In this document: one piece after another, positions 1-12,245 of the stretch
How positions within the stretch are numbered: position 1 is the stretch's first letter
How the letters are laid out: every line of letters begins with the position of its first letter
NCBI RefSeq assembly: GCF_002775205.1
Contig: NC_036444.1
Coordinates: forward strand, 6,304,501 to 6,368,500
Length of the DNA stretch: 64,000 nt
Direction: 5' to 3'
From: Xiphophorus maculatus
Lineage: Eukaryota > Chordata > Actinopteri > Cyprinodontiformes > Poeciliidae
Program-made: the position numbers and the translations under genes
The notes under the pieces: model-generated
Databases searched by the model: none
Seen by the model: the letters and a program-made list of their open reading frames with translations, nothing else
What the model was told of the DNA's origin: nothing

Positions 1-562
1 AATTCGGCCTGCCAGCTGTTCTTCGCAGATCCCCTCGTCTCTCCTCTTCCTCTGTGGGACCGCTGAAGGTTTGTGGAGGCTGGTAGCCCAGCTCCTGGGG
101 ATCCAGCGGGTCTTTGGAGAGCAGGATGCAGATGGCCGGCACCGTCCTCTCCACGGTTGTGGTCGCTGCTTCCTGCGGTGCGCTCTCCCATACCTCATTA
201 ACTGTCATGTAGCAAAGTTTGGACACCTGATGCAGCCCTGCCACTTTGCGTTTCAGGATTTCCACGCAGGTGATGGTCTTGGTGATGCCCCTGCCCAGGC
301 CTGTGAAGACCACCTGTCTCACTGCCGCTGCACTGCTGTCCTGTCCTTCCCCCTGCATGCGGGCGGTTGCAAACCGCAGTAAATTGCGAATTTTGCTTCC
401 TTCTTTCACTCGCATGTGCAGGACGTCTGCAGCAAGGCCAGGAATGGGTAAAGGGGCTCTCTCCTCAGAGCGGCCGATTCTCCGCCGGGTGCCCTGCTCC
501 GGGTGTGGAGGACAAGACGCAAGCTGGACACCAGAAGACAGTGAAGAAGACTGATCTTCCAT
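1..562 (-). CDS. rpp25: Rpp25: RNase P / RNase MRP protein subunit p25 (Alba family), 3' end beyond window
   Basis: The gene reads leftwards from an ATG at 562-560 (context ACCATAATGG) and stays open for 187 codons to the window edge, so the stop codon is missing. Residues about 47-150 look like the Alba domain of p25: a basic MRVKEGSKIRNLL segment, a central GLGRGITKTITCVEILKRK segment, and a closing VPAICILLSKDPLDPQ. These closely follow human RPP25 as I remember it. The family binds the P3 domain of RNase P and MRP RNA, as a heterodimer with Rpp20, in the nucleolus. No intron is visible, as expected for RPP25. The first 45 residues are low-complexity and poorly conserved, and an acidic EEEERR stretch follows the domain. 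The paralogue RPP25L is possible, but the ending of the domain and the 15q24-like neighbours favour rpp25. Confidence 0.88.
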   Translation of the reverse strand, partial: MEDQSSSLSSGVQLASCPPHPEQGTRRRIGRSEERAPLPIPGLAADVLHMRVKEGSKIRNLLRFATARMQGEGQDSSAAAVRQVVFTGLGRGITKTITCVEILKRKVAGLHQVSKLCYMTVNEVWESAPQEAATTTVERTVPAICILLSKDPLDPQELGYQPPQTFSGPTEEEERRGDLRRTAGRPN

Positions 563-2459
563 TATGGTGGAAACTAAATAAGATGATTCTTCTGCATCTG
601 CAGGCTTGTTAATCCATTTTCCTCGAGGTCTAAAAGCAGCAAATTTAAAGAAAATCTGCTTTGCAATCCAAACTTTTCACTTATCCTCATCTTCTCTCGG
701 TCGCCTGTTCGTGGTGTCGAATTTGTTTTGTCTTCTTGGAGCTGAGATGACAGCCTGCAGAGTAAGAAAGCCACTTCTTCTCCTAATCCCACAGTCGTGA
801 AAGAAAAGATGTCCTTGCTCTCTTCAGCTCTGGGGACAGCTGATGCCAACAAACACATGAGGCTTAGAGAAAGACATGAAGAGTGGGACATAGAGCTCTT
901 AAAGGCACATGCTCATTTTTCTTCCTCTAACAAAGTCTCATACATTCATTGCAGTTTTTTAAACAATAATTTAGTGAAATGCTTTAGGACTCAGAGAGTT
1001 TACCTGTGTGTAGTTGCTTGGGTTACACGGATGATTGAATATGAGTTAATGAGATTTAACAAAGCGTGCAGTTGAAACAATTCTTTTGTTTTTTACAAAT
1101 TTGGACTTGATAGTTTCATCTGACGTTCTTATGCTGCAGTTTTGCTGATAATGAACTACAGGAATAAAAAGAGAGAATGAAAAACACTGCGGTACAATAG
1201 GGCTGGCTGTTTTGAAGATAAATTTCCTCCTCTCTATCTTTAGAGGCCCATATGGTCCAGGAAAAATATCTTCCTTTGGGCTATAACAGCAACTTCACAG
1301 CTCTCCACTCTTCAATTCATCGCCTGCTGGGGTGACCCAGAAAATACTTTCCACACCACTTCTACCTCTTTTTTCCCCCCAGTGAATGACATGAGGACAA
1401 TCACACCTTAAAGCTACTGCTATTTATTTTGATATCTACACAAAACAGGAAATAAAAGTAAGAATCCAAATGAAAACAAAAGGATTTCTGAGGCACAAAT
1501 GACCAGCTGTGGGGTTTATCTGAAATTTAATGCCAATGTGTGTTATATTTAATGGTAGTAAAAATGTTAACAAATAATTGTTTTTTTTTTAGTCAGCTAC
1601 TGACAATGTAAGTTCCTTGACGTGAATCGAATGTCATTCTATAACAGCTTTTCAATTAACAATATTGTCAAAATGTGTTTATGTATTCTTAAAATTAACT
1701 TTTGTTTAGTCAAAAAGTTATTTTATCCTGACATTGTTTTGCTCCATAAGTTCTGTTAACGCTGCTGTTGGCGGTTACCGTAGCAACCAGTAACTGACAG
1801 TTTCTGTAACTGCCGTTTGGGTTCGAATCAGCTCTGTGTTTTCTTTACCAGTATTATATTTTAACATATACTTTAGATAAATTTAATTACACACAGGGTT
1901 TCGTGTGTAATTTCTTTTGCTATGTTTTGACTGTTATCATAACTAATGCTATGCATTTTAGCTCTGTTTAATTTTACAACTGTTAGCTGTTCATTGCTCT
2001 GTAGTTTGTTTAGGTTTATTTACTGGATTTTAATTACTGTAAATGGGCAGAAGCTGCTGGATTGATGTTAGCCACCAGTTTGATTTTCTCTCCTCAGAAT
2101 AAATTCAGTGAATCTGAGTGTTTGTCTACTGGCGCCGAGATGAACAGAGAAGGGCTACAATACTACATTTAACTATTGTACATGTTATGTTTTCTTCCAT
2201 GTCTTCTTTTGTTTTTATGTAATTTCTCAAAACTGTTTTAGTGACGTAAATCATGTGATATGTGGACCACTGTAAGAACAGCAGCAGCTAAATGTGGATC
2301 CTAAATAAACTAAACTAGACTAAACCCCATGTCATTAAATCTCAAACAAGAATGAAGAATGAGTGATGTATTTACAGATTTGATGGTTTGGTTTAAACAC
2401 AATCTAGTCTTTTACAACAATGACCAAACAAGTGGACTTTTAGGGTAAAGAAAAACAGC
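563..2459. other. Intergenic region between rpp25 start and parp6 3' end
   Basis: There is no supported gene here. The stretch up to about 900 would be rpp25 5' UTR or promoter, and short open frames in it on both strands look like chance. The rest is A+T-rich. At 1770-1790 there is an imperfect GTTACC/AGCAAC motif like those listed under the RFX-like finding. Confidence 0.5.
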
Positions 2460-2465
2460 TTTAAT
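2460..2465 (-). terminator. Candidate poly(A) signal of parp6 (ATTAAA)
   Basis: On the minus strand this hexamer reads ATTAAA, about 160 bases after the parp6 stop codon. No canonical AATAAA lies between it and the stop. It is only a candidate, since such hexamers are common in A+T-rich DNA. Confidence 0.3.
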
Positions 2466-2626
2466 AAACAGCAAAAAATAGGATCTGTCAAACATAGTAA
2501 TGAAATACTGTAAAAATATATTTGAAAATATAAAATATTTGCCGTTTACAGCTTAACTACTAAAGTTATTCCGGTTTCCAGTAGATGTGTGTAGGTCCAC
2601 CAGAAGGCATGTGCACTAGGGCTTTC

Positions 2627-5600
2627 TCAGCTTGGCTTTGAACCAGTTGCTTGTGAAATTTCCCTCTGGATTTGTGCATCTTGCGTGTTGATGTGTACGT
2701 CTCCCACCTGACCGTTTTCATACCTGTTCCAGGAAAAAGCAAACCGTGGTGGAGTATTAATAGGTTTTTATTGAGCTGGGAGGCAGAAATAAACACTGCT
2801 GGGTGTTTTACTCACACAAAGAGGAAGCGTGTACACACATGATCGGACACCGGACAAACCCAAATATTTCCGTGCTTCTGAAGAGCCTTTGAGGTTATCA
2901 CTAAGACACATGGACAACTCTGTTAGATAAGACATAAAGCTACAGTGGTGGAGAAAGTACAAAACGAAAAAAATCTAGTAAAAGTGCCACACTAACATTT
3001 TTACTTGAATAAAAGTAAGAACTTGTTTTTAAAAATATTTAAAGTATTGAAAATAAAAGTTGAATGTCTCTAATGTAATGGTCTAGATATCATTAAGTGT
3101 GCCTACAGTATCTTTATTTTCTTTACTACATCAATAATGTGCTATTTTAATGAACAATGGAGCAGGTAGTGCATGTTTTTATTGTGTTCACGCTCTGTGA
3201 CGCAGTTTACATTGACATTTCATCAACTCCACAGTTATTCAACCTTGTAATTGATCAACAGTGAACAATATTTAAATTTCCAGACACTATTTTCAAAACT
3301 TTTACCCAAAAATAATTTTTTTAACTGTTTAACTTGACTAAGTTATTGATTACTTTCAAACTAATAAACAAATAGTAAAAAAAACAAAATGTGATTGTGA
3401 AGTGAATGTAGCATATTTTAGAAGTGTAGTGAAGTAGAAAGTACAGATACTTTACGTAAAATGTGCCCAGGATCTAAATCTGCTTATAGTTAAAACCAGA
3501 TATTTAAATACATTTTTTCTCACTGCCTGAAGTTAAATCAGACCAAACTGTACTTGTTTTTCCTTAGTGAGAACGATCAGAATTATTTCTATTTGCTAAA
3601 TGCCAGAAAACTTGACAAGAATATTTTCTAGATTTGTTTTGTTGTAATTTTTGAATTTGAGGAAAGTTACAAACAAATTTAAAAAACGTTTTCCGGCATT
3701 TAGCAAATAGAAATAATTTTGGTAATTCTAACTATGTTTGGTCTGATTTAACTTCAGACAGTGAGAATAAAATGTGTATGTATCTTTTTATTCAGTGTAT
3801 GTAAATATGTGGTTTCAACTTAAAGTACAGATACATGAAAAATGAAACTGACTAAATATTCACCTTCACAAAGTGCTATGCAGCTCAGATTACTGCTTTG
3901 CAGAAACCTTGGTTGTCCTGGTTCCTCCTAAAACAAACAAACAAAAATATGTAGGAAGAGAGATATAAGAAACAGGAAATGCTTTCTTAAAGTGCAAAAA
4001 TGATTAACCTGACCTGTTTGATTTTATTTATCCGGTTGTATTTCTTTTTGAGTTCCTCTCTGGTTGGTATTTGGTGTTGACTTTTTCCCATGTCTAATCA
4101 GGGAGATAATAAAAAATGACTTATGTAAGCTTTAAATTGATAAAGAAGTTTTCTAAAAGGTAATAAAGTACGACGTATTCTTACGCGAATATTCAAAAGA
4201 TATGTTTGAAATGGGACTCAGATAGATGCCTTTACCATAAGCAGCTCCATGAAGCTTCAAAACAACAAAATAAGTTTCTCAATATTTTTTTTTGTTACAG
4301 AAGCTGTAAAGGAGCTAATATTGTTTTTTAGTTTACCTGTAATTTTGTGTACGACGCATTGATTAAGCCTTTTCTCAAGATGGAGTGCCAGTTTTCAATG
4401 TGAGAACCGCTGAAGCAAAGAGAAGGTTTTTATAATCAGGCTTTGAACTTGAAGCATTGTGTGACACTTAAACGTGATTTCACTCACTGGAAAGCAAAAG
4501 TGCTGCCGTATAATTTCCTGGCAGTTTGAAAGCGAACCTCCTTGGACGGAGGAGCGCTGACCAGCAGGAACTGATGGGGTGTGCGCATAAACCTCAGATG
4601 CTGCGAGAAAACAGATTCACAGGAGACAAAAGAGAAAATAAAGATTTTAAAGGAAACCACGCTATAGTCATGGTAATAAAGACGCCACAATAAAGAAAAC
4701 CCAACTTATTGTTCTTTATGAGTTTATTATTATAATAATAACACATTTATTAATACATTTGAATACATGCATTAACATTTATTAAATTAATACATTTATT
4801 AATAAAAGTGTGATTTTTATAGTAATACATTTATTTGAGGTACATTCATCATGATGAATGTATTATTTAGAATAAAATTACTATTGGAATAATAATAAAT
4901 AATTTTTAGAAATAAACATATTAGAATAAATTTCTTAGTAGTAATAAATTTATTATTTAAAATAACTATTATTATTATTATTATTCCAATAATAACTTTA
5001 TTCTAATAATAAAATTATTGTCCTGTTCTATTTTTGTACGTATTTTTTCACCAAGTGAGTCTTTTAATGATTTTTAGCCTGTGAGTATTTTTAACCCACC
5101 TACCTACCTTGTTGAGTGGAAGCTTGACGATGTGTGATCTGTTGCTTGCTAAAATCCTATAAGAAAAGTAGAGATGACTGGACATTAATTTAAAACAACC
5201 TCTGATTTAAGACATTTTAATTTAATACAGTTTGACTGCCAGCCTAGATTAGGCCCTCACCATTGTAGTAAAGGATGAGAGAGGGGGTCTATCTTGTCCA
5301 TTTGCTTCTTTATCTCAGAATATGGACCCTGAATATGAAGGACAGCAATTAGATTACATCCAAATGAAGCTGAAAGTCAGGGAGAGAGGAATATGTTCAT
5401 CTTTTTATATTTAAAACAATCACCTGAGCCATCCTCCTGATTAGCAACACACCATCCAGAGCTTTCTGCAGCCTTTCATAACTCTTCCTCTGTCACAGAA
5501 AGCACAGATAATTTAATACGATATAAAAAACATGCAGCTGTTTTGAGCAGTAACTTTCAGCTGATACCTTGGGGCTAAAGGCCAGAGTTTTGGGGTTGCA

Positions 5601-8600
5601 CGGATCAACAACGGAGGGGTACGGTTCAAATATAATGCTTTTTCGAGACGACTGAAGGGCAGCTCTGCACATGGCCACCAGCAGGTCGATCACCTGGAGT
5701 AGCAGAAATTACTGAAATACTGAAATATAAAATCACTCCTGAAGCACATGAACGTGTCGCTGACCTCTGCACCTGTCGCGACCTCTTCTGTAGCTCCAGA
5801 CATGACTCCCAGCGTATGATAGGAAAATACGCAAAGCTCCCTGGTGCAAACTGCAGTCTGCAAACAAAAGCGGAATCTCCATTAAACACACACCCACACA
5901 CACACACACACATCTGAATCTCCAGCTAATTTAATTTCATAAAGTCGTACCTTAAGCATCGGCCCATTTTGGAAAACATGCCGCTCGTCACAAACAACGC
6001 AGTATTCATTCAGCGTTGGGATTCTCTGCTCAGCGTACCTCATTATCTGTGCACATGAATTAAGATCAGATTTATTTTAAAACATTATAAAAAAGGAAAC
6101 AAAATAAAGCACTATTTTACAAAGCAATACTTTACCAAAAACGAAACAGGCTTAAGTATATTTCACTACCATAGCATTGAAGAAACTACACTTGTTTGTT
6201 GCTGTTTAATACACTAAGGAATAAAAAATGCCAGACTCTCAGCGACTCTTATCTGGCTCTCAGTGTCTTAGAAAAAAACAAATAAAACAAAAAAACTGAG
6301 GATTAAAACAGGGAAACAGTATTTTTGACTATAAATCCTACAGTAACTGAAAACAACCAACACTGAGCATTTAAACATTCAATTTTTTAGATTTTGGCCA
6401 AAAATTGAAGCTAAACTTTGAATGTTAAGTATTTGTGCTGACTTGAGATTCACTTTTTTAAAAAACAAGAATGTGTGTTTTTGAACCAACACGACATCAC
6501 TGTGCCAAGCTATTAAGGAAGGACAGAGTCCTGCCTTGCCTGTACTAAGAAGCCGTGCTGGAGGGTCGGCGTGCTTTTACAGTGTTTGATGGCCTGGGAG
6601 GTGAACAGCAGCTCCACCAGCTGTTTGGTGCTCAGATGTGCTGAAGATTTGACAGCTGAGACCATCACTCTCTGCAGATAAAACCAGACATTGGCCACAG
6701 AGCCCATTTATAGAAAAAGCACCACACAAATCAATATATATATAGATATATATGTATACTTTTCTTAAAGGTGACCTGTTATGCTTCTTTGAACAGGTTA
6801 GGATAGGTCTAAAGGGGATTTAAAACATGTTGATTACATTTTTTGCACAAAATCATTCTTAGACAATGAGATTTTTGTCAGCTCAGTTCTGAATATTTTG
6901 AGCTCCTTTGAGAATGAGCTATTTTAGGGTCTCTGTCACTTTAAATTCAAAGAAGCTGCTGCTGGCCCGCCCCCCAACTCAACGTTTACACTCACCTGAA
7001 AATGGCTGAACACAGATATGTAATTATAAAAACTTGTCTTTTCTAGCCGCCATTGTACAGCAGTTAAACCAGCTGACCAAACATCCTGGAGTTCTGCCTG
7101 GGTTGCTAGGTAATGGGCGAAGCTCCGCTGTGGTTCTGACTTAACATTCTGAGGGTTTTAAAAATGTCTCATTTTCCAGATAACAAAAATAAATGTAACT
7201 TATTGCCAAATACATTTTTTTGAGTGTATGAATTGTTTCTAGAAGCAGTTGAGACCCAAATGGAAGTACAAAAACATGTAAAATGTTAATTTTGCTAATA
7301 GATCCACTTTAAACACCAACATTTCTAAACACAAATTGAGTTTAGAATTTTAATTTAATTCCAAGCAAAGTGAACATATTTGGTAAATAAAATAAAATAC
7401 ATTTCTTCCCAAGAAATGGTTGCAACACAACCATTTCCAGCCTCATGTACATCAAATTATTAACAGGAAGTCCCAACCTTTCCTCCAGCTGTGTAAGTGA
7501 ACAGTTCTCCCGTTGAGTTCTTTATGTCATAAGAAGTTGTTAGACTGGTGAAGTGATTATGTTTCATTGCATTCCTTTCTTTGCCTGTCGGTTCCTGCAT
7601 CTCATTTGGCCTGTTCATGTTGGAGAAAAGATGATAAATGCATCAATGAACGGATCAATCCAAACCTAGAGGAGAGAGAAGTTGCTTTATGAAGCTTCAT
7701 TGTACTTTGAAGGTGGTAACCAAACGCTGAACCGAGCGCTGAACTTCTTGATGGTGCCGCTGGGTCGGTACCAGTTGTGTCTGCTCTTTCTCTGGACAAC
7801 AGGGCTGTCGTTGGTCAGATGTTTCCACTCCTGAGATATGAAGACTCTAAGAATACTGAGGAACAAACAAAAATTGGTAACCAAAAGAAGGTCCATAAAT
7901 TATTTCAAGCTACAATCATGTATGGGGGATTTCTTTTTTCTTTTGCGTTACTTTGTAGTACGAGATTTTTGTAAGGCTTTCCCATAATATCTTATTTGTG
8001 AATTTTCTAGAAGAAATATGAAAATTACTAAGATATAAAAGTCAAACATTTGCAAGATAAAAACTCAAATATTGAGATTAGTCTCATAAATTTTCTTTAA
8101 CAAAAAGTGCATATTTTCTGAAATTGTAAAGTCAAACATTTTCCACTTTGGATCTCAGAAAGGTCCAAGTTTTCATATTAGTAAAATTCAGAGAATAATC
8201 TCAACGTTTCAGAGTTTTCTCTCCCAAACTTTTGACTTTTGGAGCTTAGCAATTTCCTTGTTTTATCTAGAAAACGTCTGAGATTAATCTCAAAATTTCA
8301 GAGATTTTTTTGGGGGGAGAAATTTACTCCTTTTTTTTCTATCTATGATGGCCCTAATATCCTGTCAAAGTTAGTAGCTCAATTTTCATACAATTATCTG
8401 CAACAATTTTAAATTAAAGTACAGCTTTTAATTGTATTTGCAAATTTATTGCAAGGAAATGCAATACTTTTGTGAGGAAATGCAAAAAAAAATAAATCCC
8501 CATGTCCACTAAGAGAAAACTCACTTTTGCAGTTGTCTTCCTATACTGAAATCATCAATATTGGATGGCTGGAAAACATCCACAGAGGGAGCTGTAGTGA

Positions 8601-11376
8601 GAAACATCGATTACTCAGATGTCAGGAGGATTGGTTGAGGTTTTAGTTCCTGGGGCTCACCGGGTCCGTCCAGATACTGAGACGGGAAGAAGTGCAGCCG
8701 GATGATGATTGGCTCTGATGGATTAATCCTCCAGGCTTTAGCCACTTCCACCTGAAGACACCAAACACTGAGGTCAGACCGAACCGGAAATCTGTAATCT
8801 CTGTTTGGTTTCTTTACTGTTTGGAAGAGTCGACTGTAGGAAAGCTGCATAACTTCCAGTCAGCTTTCAACGTCTATGTGGGCTGCAGGTTCAAGCTGAT
8901 AAAATATACTACTGTTAAATTTCAAGTCTCATGTTTCTTTTAATGTACAACAAAACTGAAAAAAAACACCTTAAATACACCCTTTGAATACAGAATATTA
9001 ACTTTTTTAAATATTTGGCCTACTGGGCTGTAATTTTGTTATTATGTTTTTTAAAAGTCCAATTCTCTCATAGGACGAAGTATTAGGGCCGCCGTAGATA
9101 AAAATAAAGGAGTAAATTTCTGCCAAAGCACTCTGAAATTTCTGAGATCTCAGAAATTTTCTAGAAAAACCAAGAAAATGTCTGAGTTTCAAAAGTTTAA
9201 CATTTTTGTCTTTTGAAAATTTCCACAGCTCAAAGGTTTTCTACTTTTGAAACTCTGAAATGATCTTGTCTTTTCTAGAAAATTTCTTAAGATTAATCTC
9301 AAATTTTCTTTGTTCTTCCTTCCAATTTTCAACTATTCCAAGTAATATTGCCACGATTTTTTTTCTAGAAAATTACAGAGATTAATCTCAAAATTTCTGA
9401 GTTTTTTGGCAGAACTATTTTTTTCCCCAACAGTGGCCCCAATACACAATTGCAATCTAAAAAACCAGCTGAGCATATAGCGATTTTTGAAACTATTCAA
9501 CAAACTGTCCCTCTATTTTATTTTGTTGCATTAAATTAACAAATGAGACCAATGCCAATCTATGTACAGCATATGGCAAATTCAAATTTGAAGTAATATT
9601 TTGATTTCACCAACATGCTGAGAATCTGTTGAGGGACATAAATATTGGACTTGGAACTCATCAACAAATATAATTCATCAAAATACTGATGGAAGCTGGT
9701 TTTATACTTGAATATTTTGTAATAAAACAAGAATTTAACTTACATCCACAATGTTGGGGTTAATGTTCAGCTCCACATCCATGCCACCAATTGATGGGTA
9801 TTCCCTAACAAAAGAAGAAAAGGGGGAACTTTTATGGAAAATTCAGCTGAGATCTTTACATTTTCAGGAACCCAACAAAAGACTTTTCTACCTGACAGAG
9901 ACGGCAGCATCTGAGTACAAAGACCGGACGGCTGCCATGTCTGCATTCAGCTGGTGATAAAGGTCAGTGGCACAGCTCTCCTGCTGAGACAAACACTAAT
10001 ATGCTTACTGTACGTCCGCTCTGATGGCTCGGCGCTGCAGGGGGCTGAAATACTTTAAATGCAATAGCTGGGAGGAGTCCTGTGGTGATTAGAAAATGCT
10101 TTCAACGCAGAATGCAGGGGATATTTAGTCTCAGTTTGACTTCAATTGAGAAATAACTGCAGCACAGATGTGATTATGTAATAATACACATTGATAATAA
10201 TAATGAAATACTGAGGAAGACAAGCCCAGATTCAAATCTGATGGTGATTAATAAAAAAAAGATGAAATTTCAAGTAAACTGTTTTTCTATCTGCTAAAAC
10301 ATATTTTTAATCTGTTATTTTTTACATTAACGCTCTTATGACCTGAATTATGGATATAGACCACTTTGATTTGTTAAGAATTCAAAATTGTCCCATAAAA
10401 TAAAAAAGTGTAATGAATGAGTATTTCTGCCTCTTTTTCAACTTCAACTTTCTGTATCTGAACGTTTTGACACTGTGTGTTTTGACCGTGCAATCAGGGT
10501 TTAAAGTGCATAATTTAAAAATTTTGTCTGACTGGTAGGATGGGAATAAGAGGGTTAAATATAATCTGCCATGGGTTTTTTTTCTTTACAGTTTCACTGA
10601 AAATCACCTGGATTCCACACAGGAAGTCCTCTGAGTCGCTGCCTTCTTCATCGCTGCAGCTCTCAGCCCACTGATCCCACGCATCCTGTGGTTAGTAGAG
10701 GAAAACTGTCAACTAAAAGTGCTTATTTATTCATTTATGTATATATATTGATTTGATCATTTATTTGTCAAGTAAATAAGTAATTATTTAAGTGAGTTTC
10801 TGGGGCTCACCAGCAAATATTTATTGAGTAAGTAGTTGATGGTAAAGAATAAATAGTTAAGCAAGTATTTATTTAGTTATTATTAAGTAAATATTTAGTT
10901 ATTTATTTACTTAATAAATAAGTATATTTTATTAATATTCACAAATATTAATAAAGAAATATTGTTTTATTTATTAAGTAAATACCCTTTAAAAATATCA
11001 ACCAAAAGCTAGAATGTATGAATTTATTAAATACATTAATGTTTATTTATTTCTTAAACAAATATATATTTATTCATTTAAATGTCAACCAAAAGTTAGC
11101 ATTTATTAATTAATTTATTTATTAAATAAATAAACACTTGCTTTTGTTCAACATTTAATTATTTTTATTTTATTTATCTGTTTATTCATTGATTGATCTC
11201 TGCAATTCCCATCAAAAGTAAATCAATAGTCAAATGAACTTTGCCATAAGCAGCAGTCAAAGGGGAAAATAGTTTTTTTTTAAAATATATATATTAGAGG
11301 GCTGATCCAGTCCAGGTGAACCATTGATGAAACTACAACAGGAGAAAACAACATGTTGATTTTATGGACTCACCAT
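2627..11376 (-). CDS. parp6: Parp6: mono-ADP-ribosyltransferase PARP6, 22 coding exons, complete
   Basis: Coding exons in gene order: 11374-11376 (ATG only), 10608-10685, 9892-9980 (or 9983), 9744-9804, 8661-8751, 8525-8591, 7706-7855, 7478-7610, 6540-6671, 5951-6046, 5765-5857, 5568-5693, 5424-5489, 5261-5328, 5108-5156, 4488-4600, 4337-4409, 4185-4254, 4014-4093, 3864-3927, 2816-2900, 2627-2723. They sum to 1884 bases, 627 residues plus stop; human PARP6 has 630. All phases agree. The C-terminal ART domain carries the H-Y-Y triad expected for this mono-ART: His472 (FAFHGSHIENWHSIL), Tyr507 (GKGIYLSP) and Tyr597 (VYENGQVGD). A Cys-rich segment EYCVVCDE precedes it at about 283-290. PARP6 ends such as NIWVCPVSDHVCTR favour PARP6 over PARP8. 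Exon 8 (about residues 181-224) is weakly conserved and rests on phase and splice sites. The intron after exon 9 has a GC donor. The family mono-ADP-ribosylates proteins in the cytoplasm. The fish a/b paralogue is not assigned. Confidence 0.93.
2943..3480. repeat. Fish repeat with GTGGTGGAGAAAGTAC end, parp6 intron
   Basis: The left end reads GTGGTGGAGAAAGTACAAAA and the interior is rich in AGTA/ACTT runs (acttgaataaaagtaag). The end motif recurs inverted near 24000-24022 in a pkm intron. It looks like a non-autonomous DNA element that is common in teleosts. Confidence 0.55.
3478..3800. repeat. Inverted-repeat MITE in parp6 intron
   Basis: Two arms are near-perfect reverse complements. CTGAAGTTAAATCAGACC and ATTTCTATTTGCTAAATGCC on the left (about 3522-3604) match GGCATTTAGCAAATAGAAAT and GTCTGATTTAACTTCAG on the right (about 3695-3760). 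A half copy lies at about 37203-37325. Confidence 0.7.
4720..5035. repeat. A+T-rich low-complexity ATT/ATA array in parp6 intron
   Basis: This is a degenerate run of TTATTA, AATAATA and TACATTTATTAAT units. It fills most of the intron between the exons at 4488-4600 and 5108-5156. No coding signal is seen. Confidence 0.7.
5883..5912. repeat. (CA)n microsatellite
   Basis: A CA-dinucleotide tract with two interruptions lies in the intron just upstream of the parp6 exon 5765-5857. Confidence 0.8.
6765..7313. repeat. MITE family B (GGTGACCTATTATGC ends), copy 1
   Basis: It begins TTAAAGGTGACCTGTTATGC and ends with the inverted counterpart (AATAGATCCACTTTAA). The interior shares GCTGCTGCTGGCC and GGTTGCTAGGTAA blocks with copies at 33551, 38108 and 40223. 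It lies in a parp6 intron. Confidence 0.75.
7990..8356. repeat. Repeat family C (GAGATTAATCTCAAAATTTC), copy 1
   Basis: The core is built of palindromic GAGATTAATCTC and TTTTCTAGAAAA units and ends AAATTTACTCC...ATGATGGCCCTAA. It is related to copies at 9086-9437 and 16905-17446. The left boundary is uncertain. Confidence 0.6.
9086..9437. repeat. Repeat family C, copy 2
   Basis: It begins TAGGGCCGCCGTAGATAAAA and ends in an inverted TTTCCCC...AGTGGCCCCA. The body carries GATTAATCTCAAAATTTCTG and TTTTCTAGAAAATT units. It lies in the intron between parp6 exons 9744-9804 and 8661-8751. Confidence 0.65.
10725..11175. repeat. Degenerate TTTA/AAGTAAATA low-complexity array
   Basis: About 450 bases of imperfect TATTTATT, AAGTAAATA and TTAATAAATAAG units in the first parp6 coding intron. 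Local self-complementarity is strong. There are no coding features. Confidence 0.7.
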
Positions 11377-11700
11377 GAGGTAATTTCTTTGAATCTCTGT
11401 CAGAAGTGATCAGAGTTTTCCTCGCGTTGACTGTAATCATTAAAAATAATAAATAACTTCAGAAGCGCTCAACAGCAACAACAAAATAATAATAAACCCA
11501 ATTAATTACATACAAAATAGCTCTTACCTCTCCTCTGGTGAATATATTCGGCCTCCTCATATTTCAGACAAATTGATGAAAACGATAGCAGGTTTCCCAC
11601 ACGTGTCAGGGAGATCCCAGCTAAAAGTGGGTTTCCTGTCTGGAAGCTCCTGCTCATTAGTCCTCTCTCTGTGTGGGTCGCCACATGTTCAGTCTGGCTT
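11374..11700 (-). other. parp6 5' UTR exons
   Basis: A 23-base exon (11374-11396) appears to carry the start codon as its last three bases, followed directly by a GTGAGT donor. Upstream, a good donor (GAG then GTAAGAG) ends a non-coding exon at 11528. That exon probably begins near 11.7 kb, but its 5' edge cannot be placed. Confidence 0.5.
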
Positions 11701-12245
11701 GCAGGTCACATGACTGGACTCAAACTGGGGGGAAGTTCAGGTTTACACCTGAACAGGATCAGAGAGCTCTGCGGCTTGTTGTCTCTATAAGTTTCAAAGT
11801 GCATTTTTTTTTATGGAATCAATTTCACCAGTCACGTCTTACATCCTGATTTAAACAAAGAGCAGGGCTGTATGGGGTTGATGGATGACGGCCGAGGCGC
11901 TGTTTGACATCTATTAGTCACCCCGTCTCTGTGCTGCATCACCGCTGACCTTAATCAGCAGTTAGCCTTGTTAGCAGCCGCCTGCTGCTCTGCAGTCTGG
12001 CTCAGATTAGATATTCTTCCACGACTCCCTGCATCGGTGCACTTCTTCTCCCGACAGGTCTTCTCGGGGTAATCTACTTAAAGATGTTTGTGTCGGGGGT
12101 TGATTGAGAACAAATTCATGGATCCTTGGGCTTCATGCACAAAAACTGTCTGGCTTTCTCCCCTTCATTCTGACTCTCAGGTCGATTTTTGATCGGGCAA
12201 ATCAGCCACCAGTAGAAGTCGTAAATGATTTCGTAGCTGCTTTAT

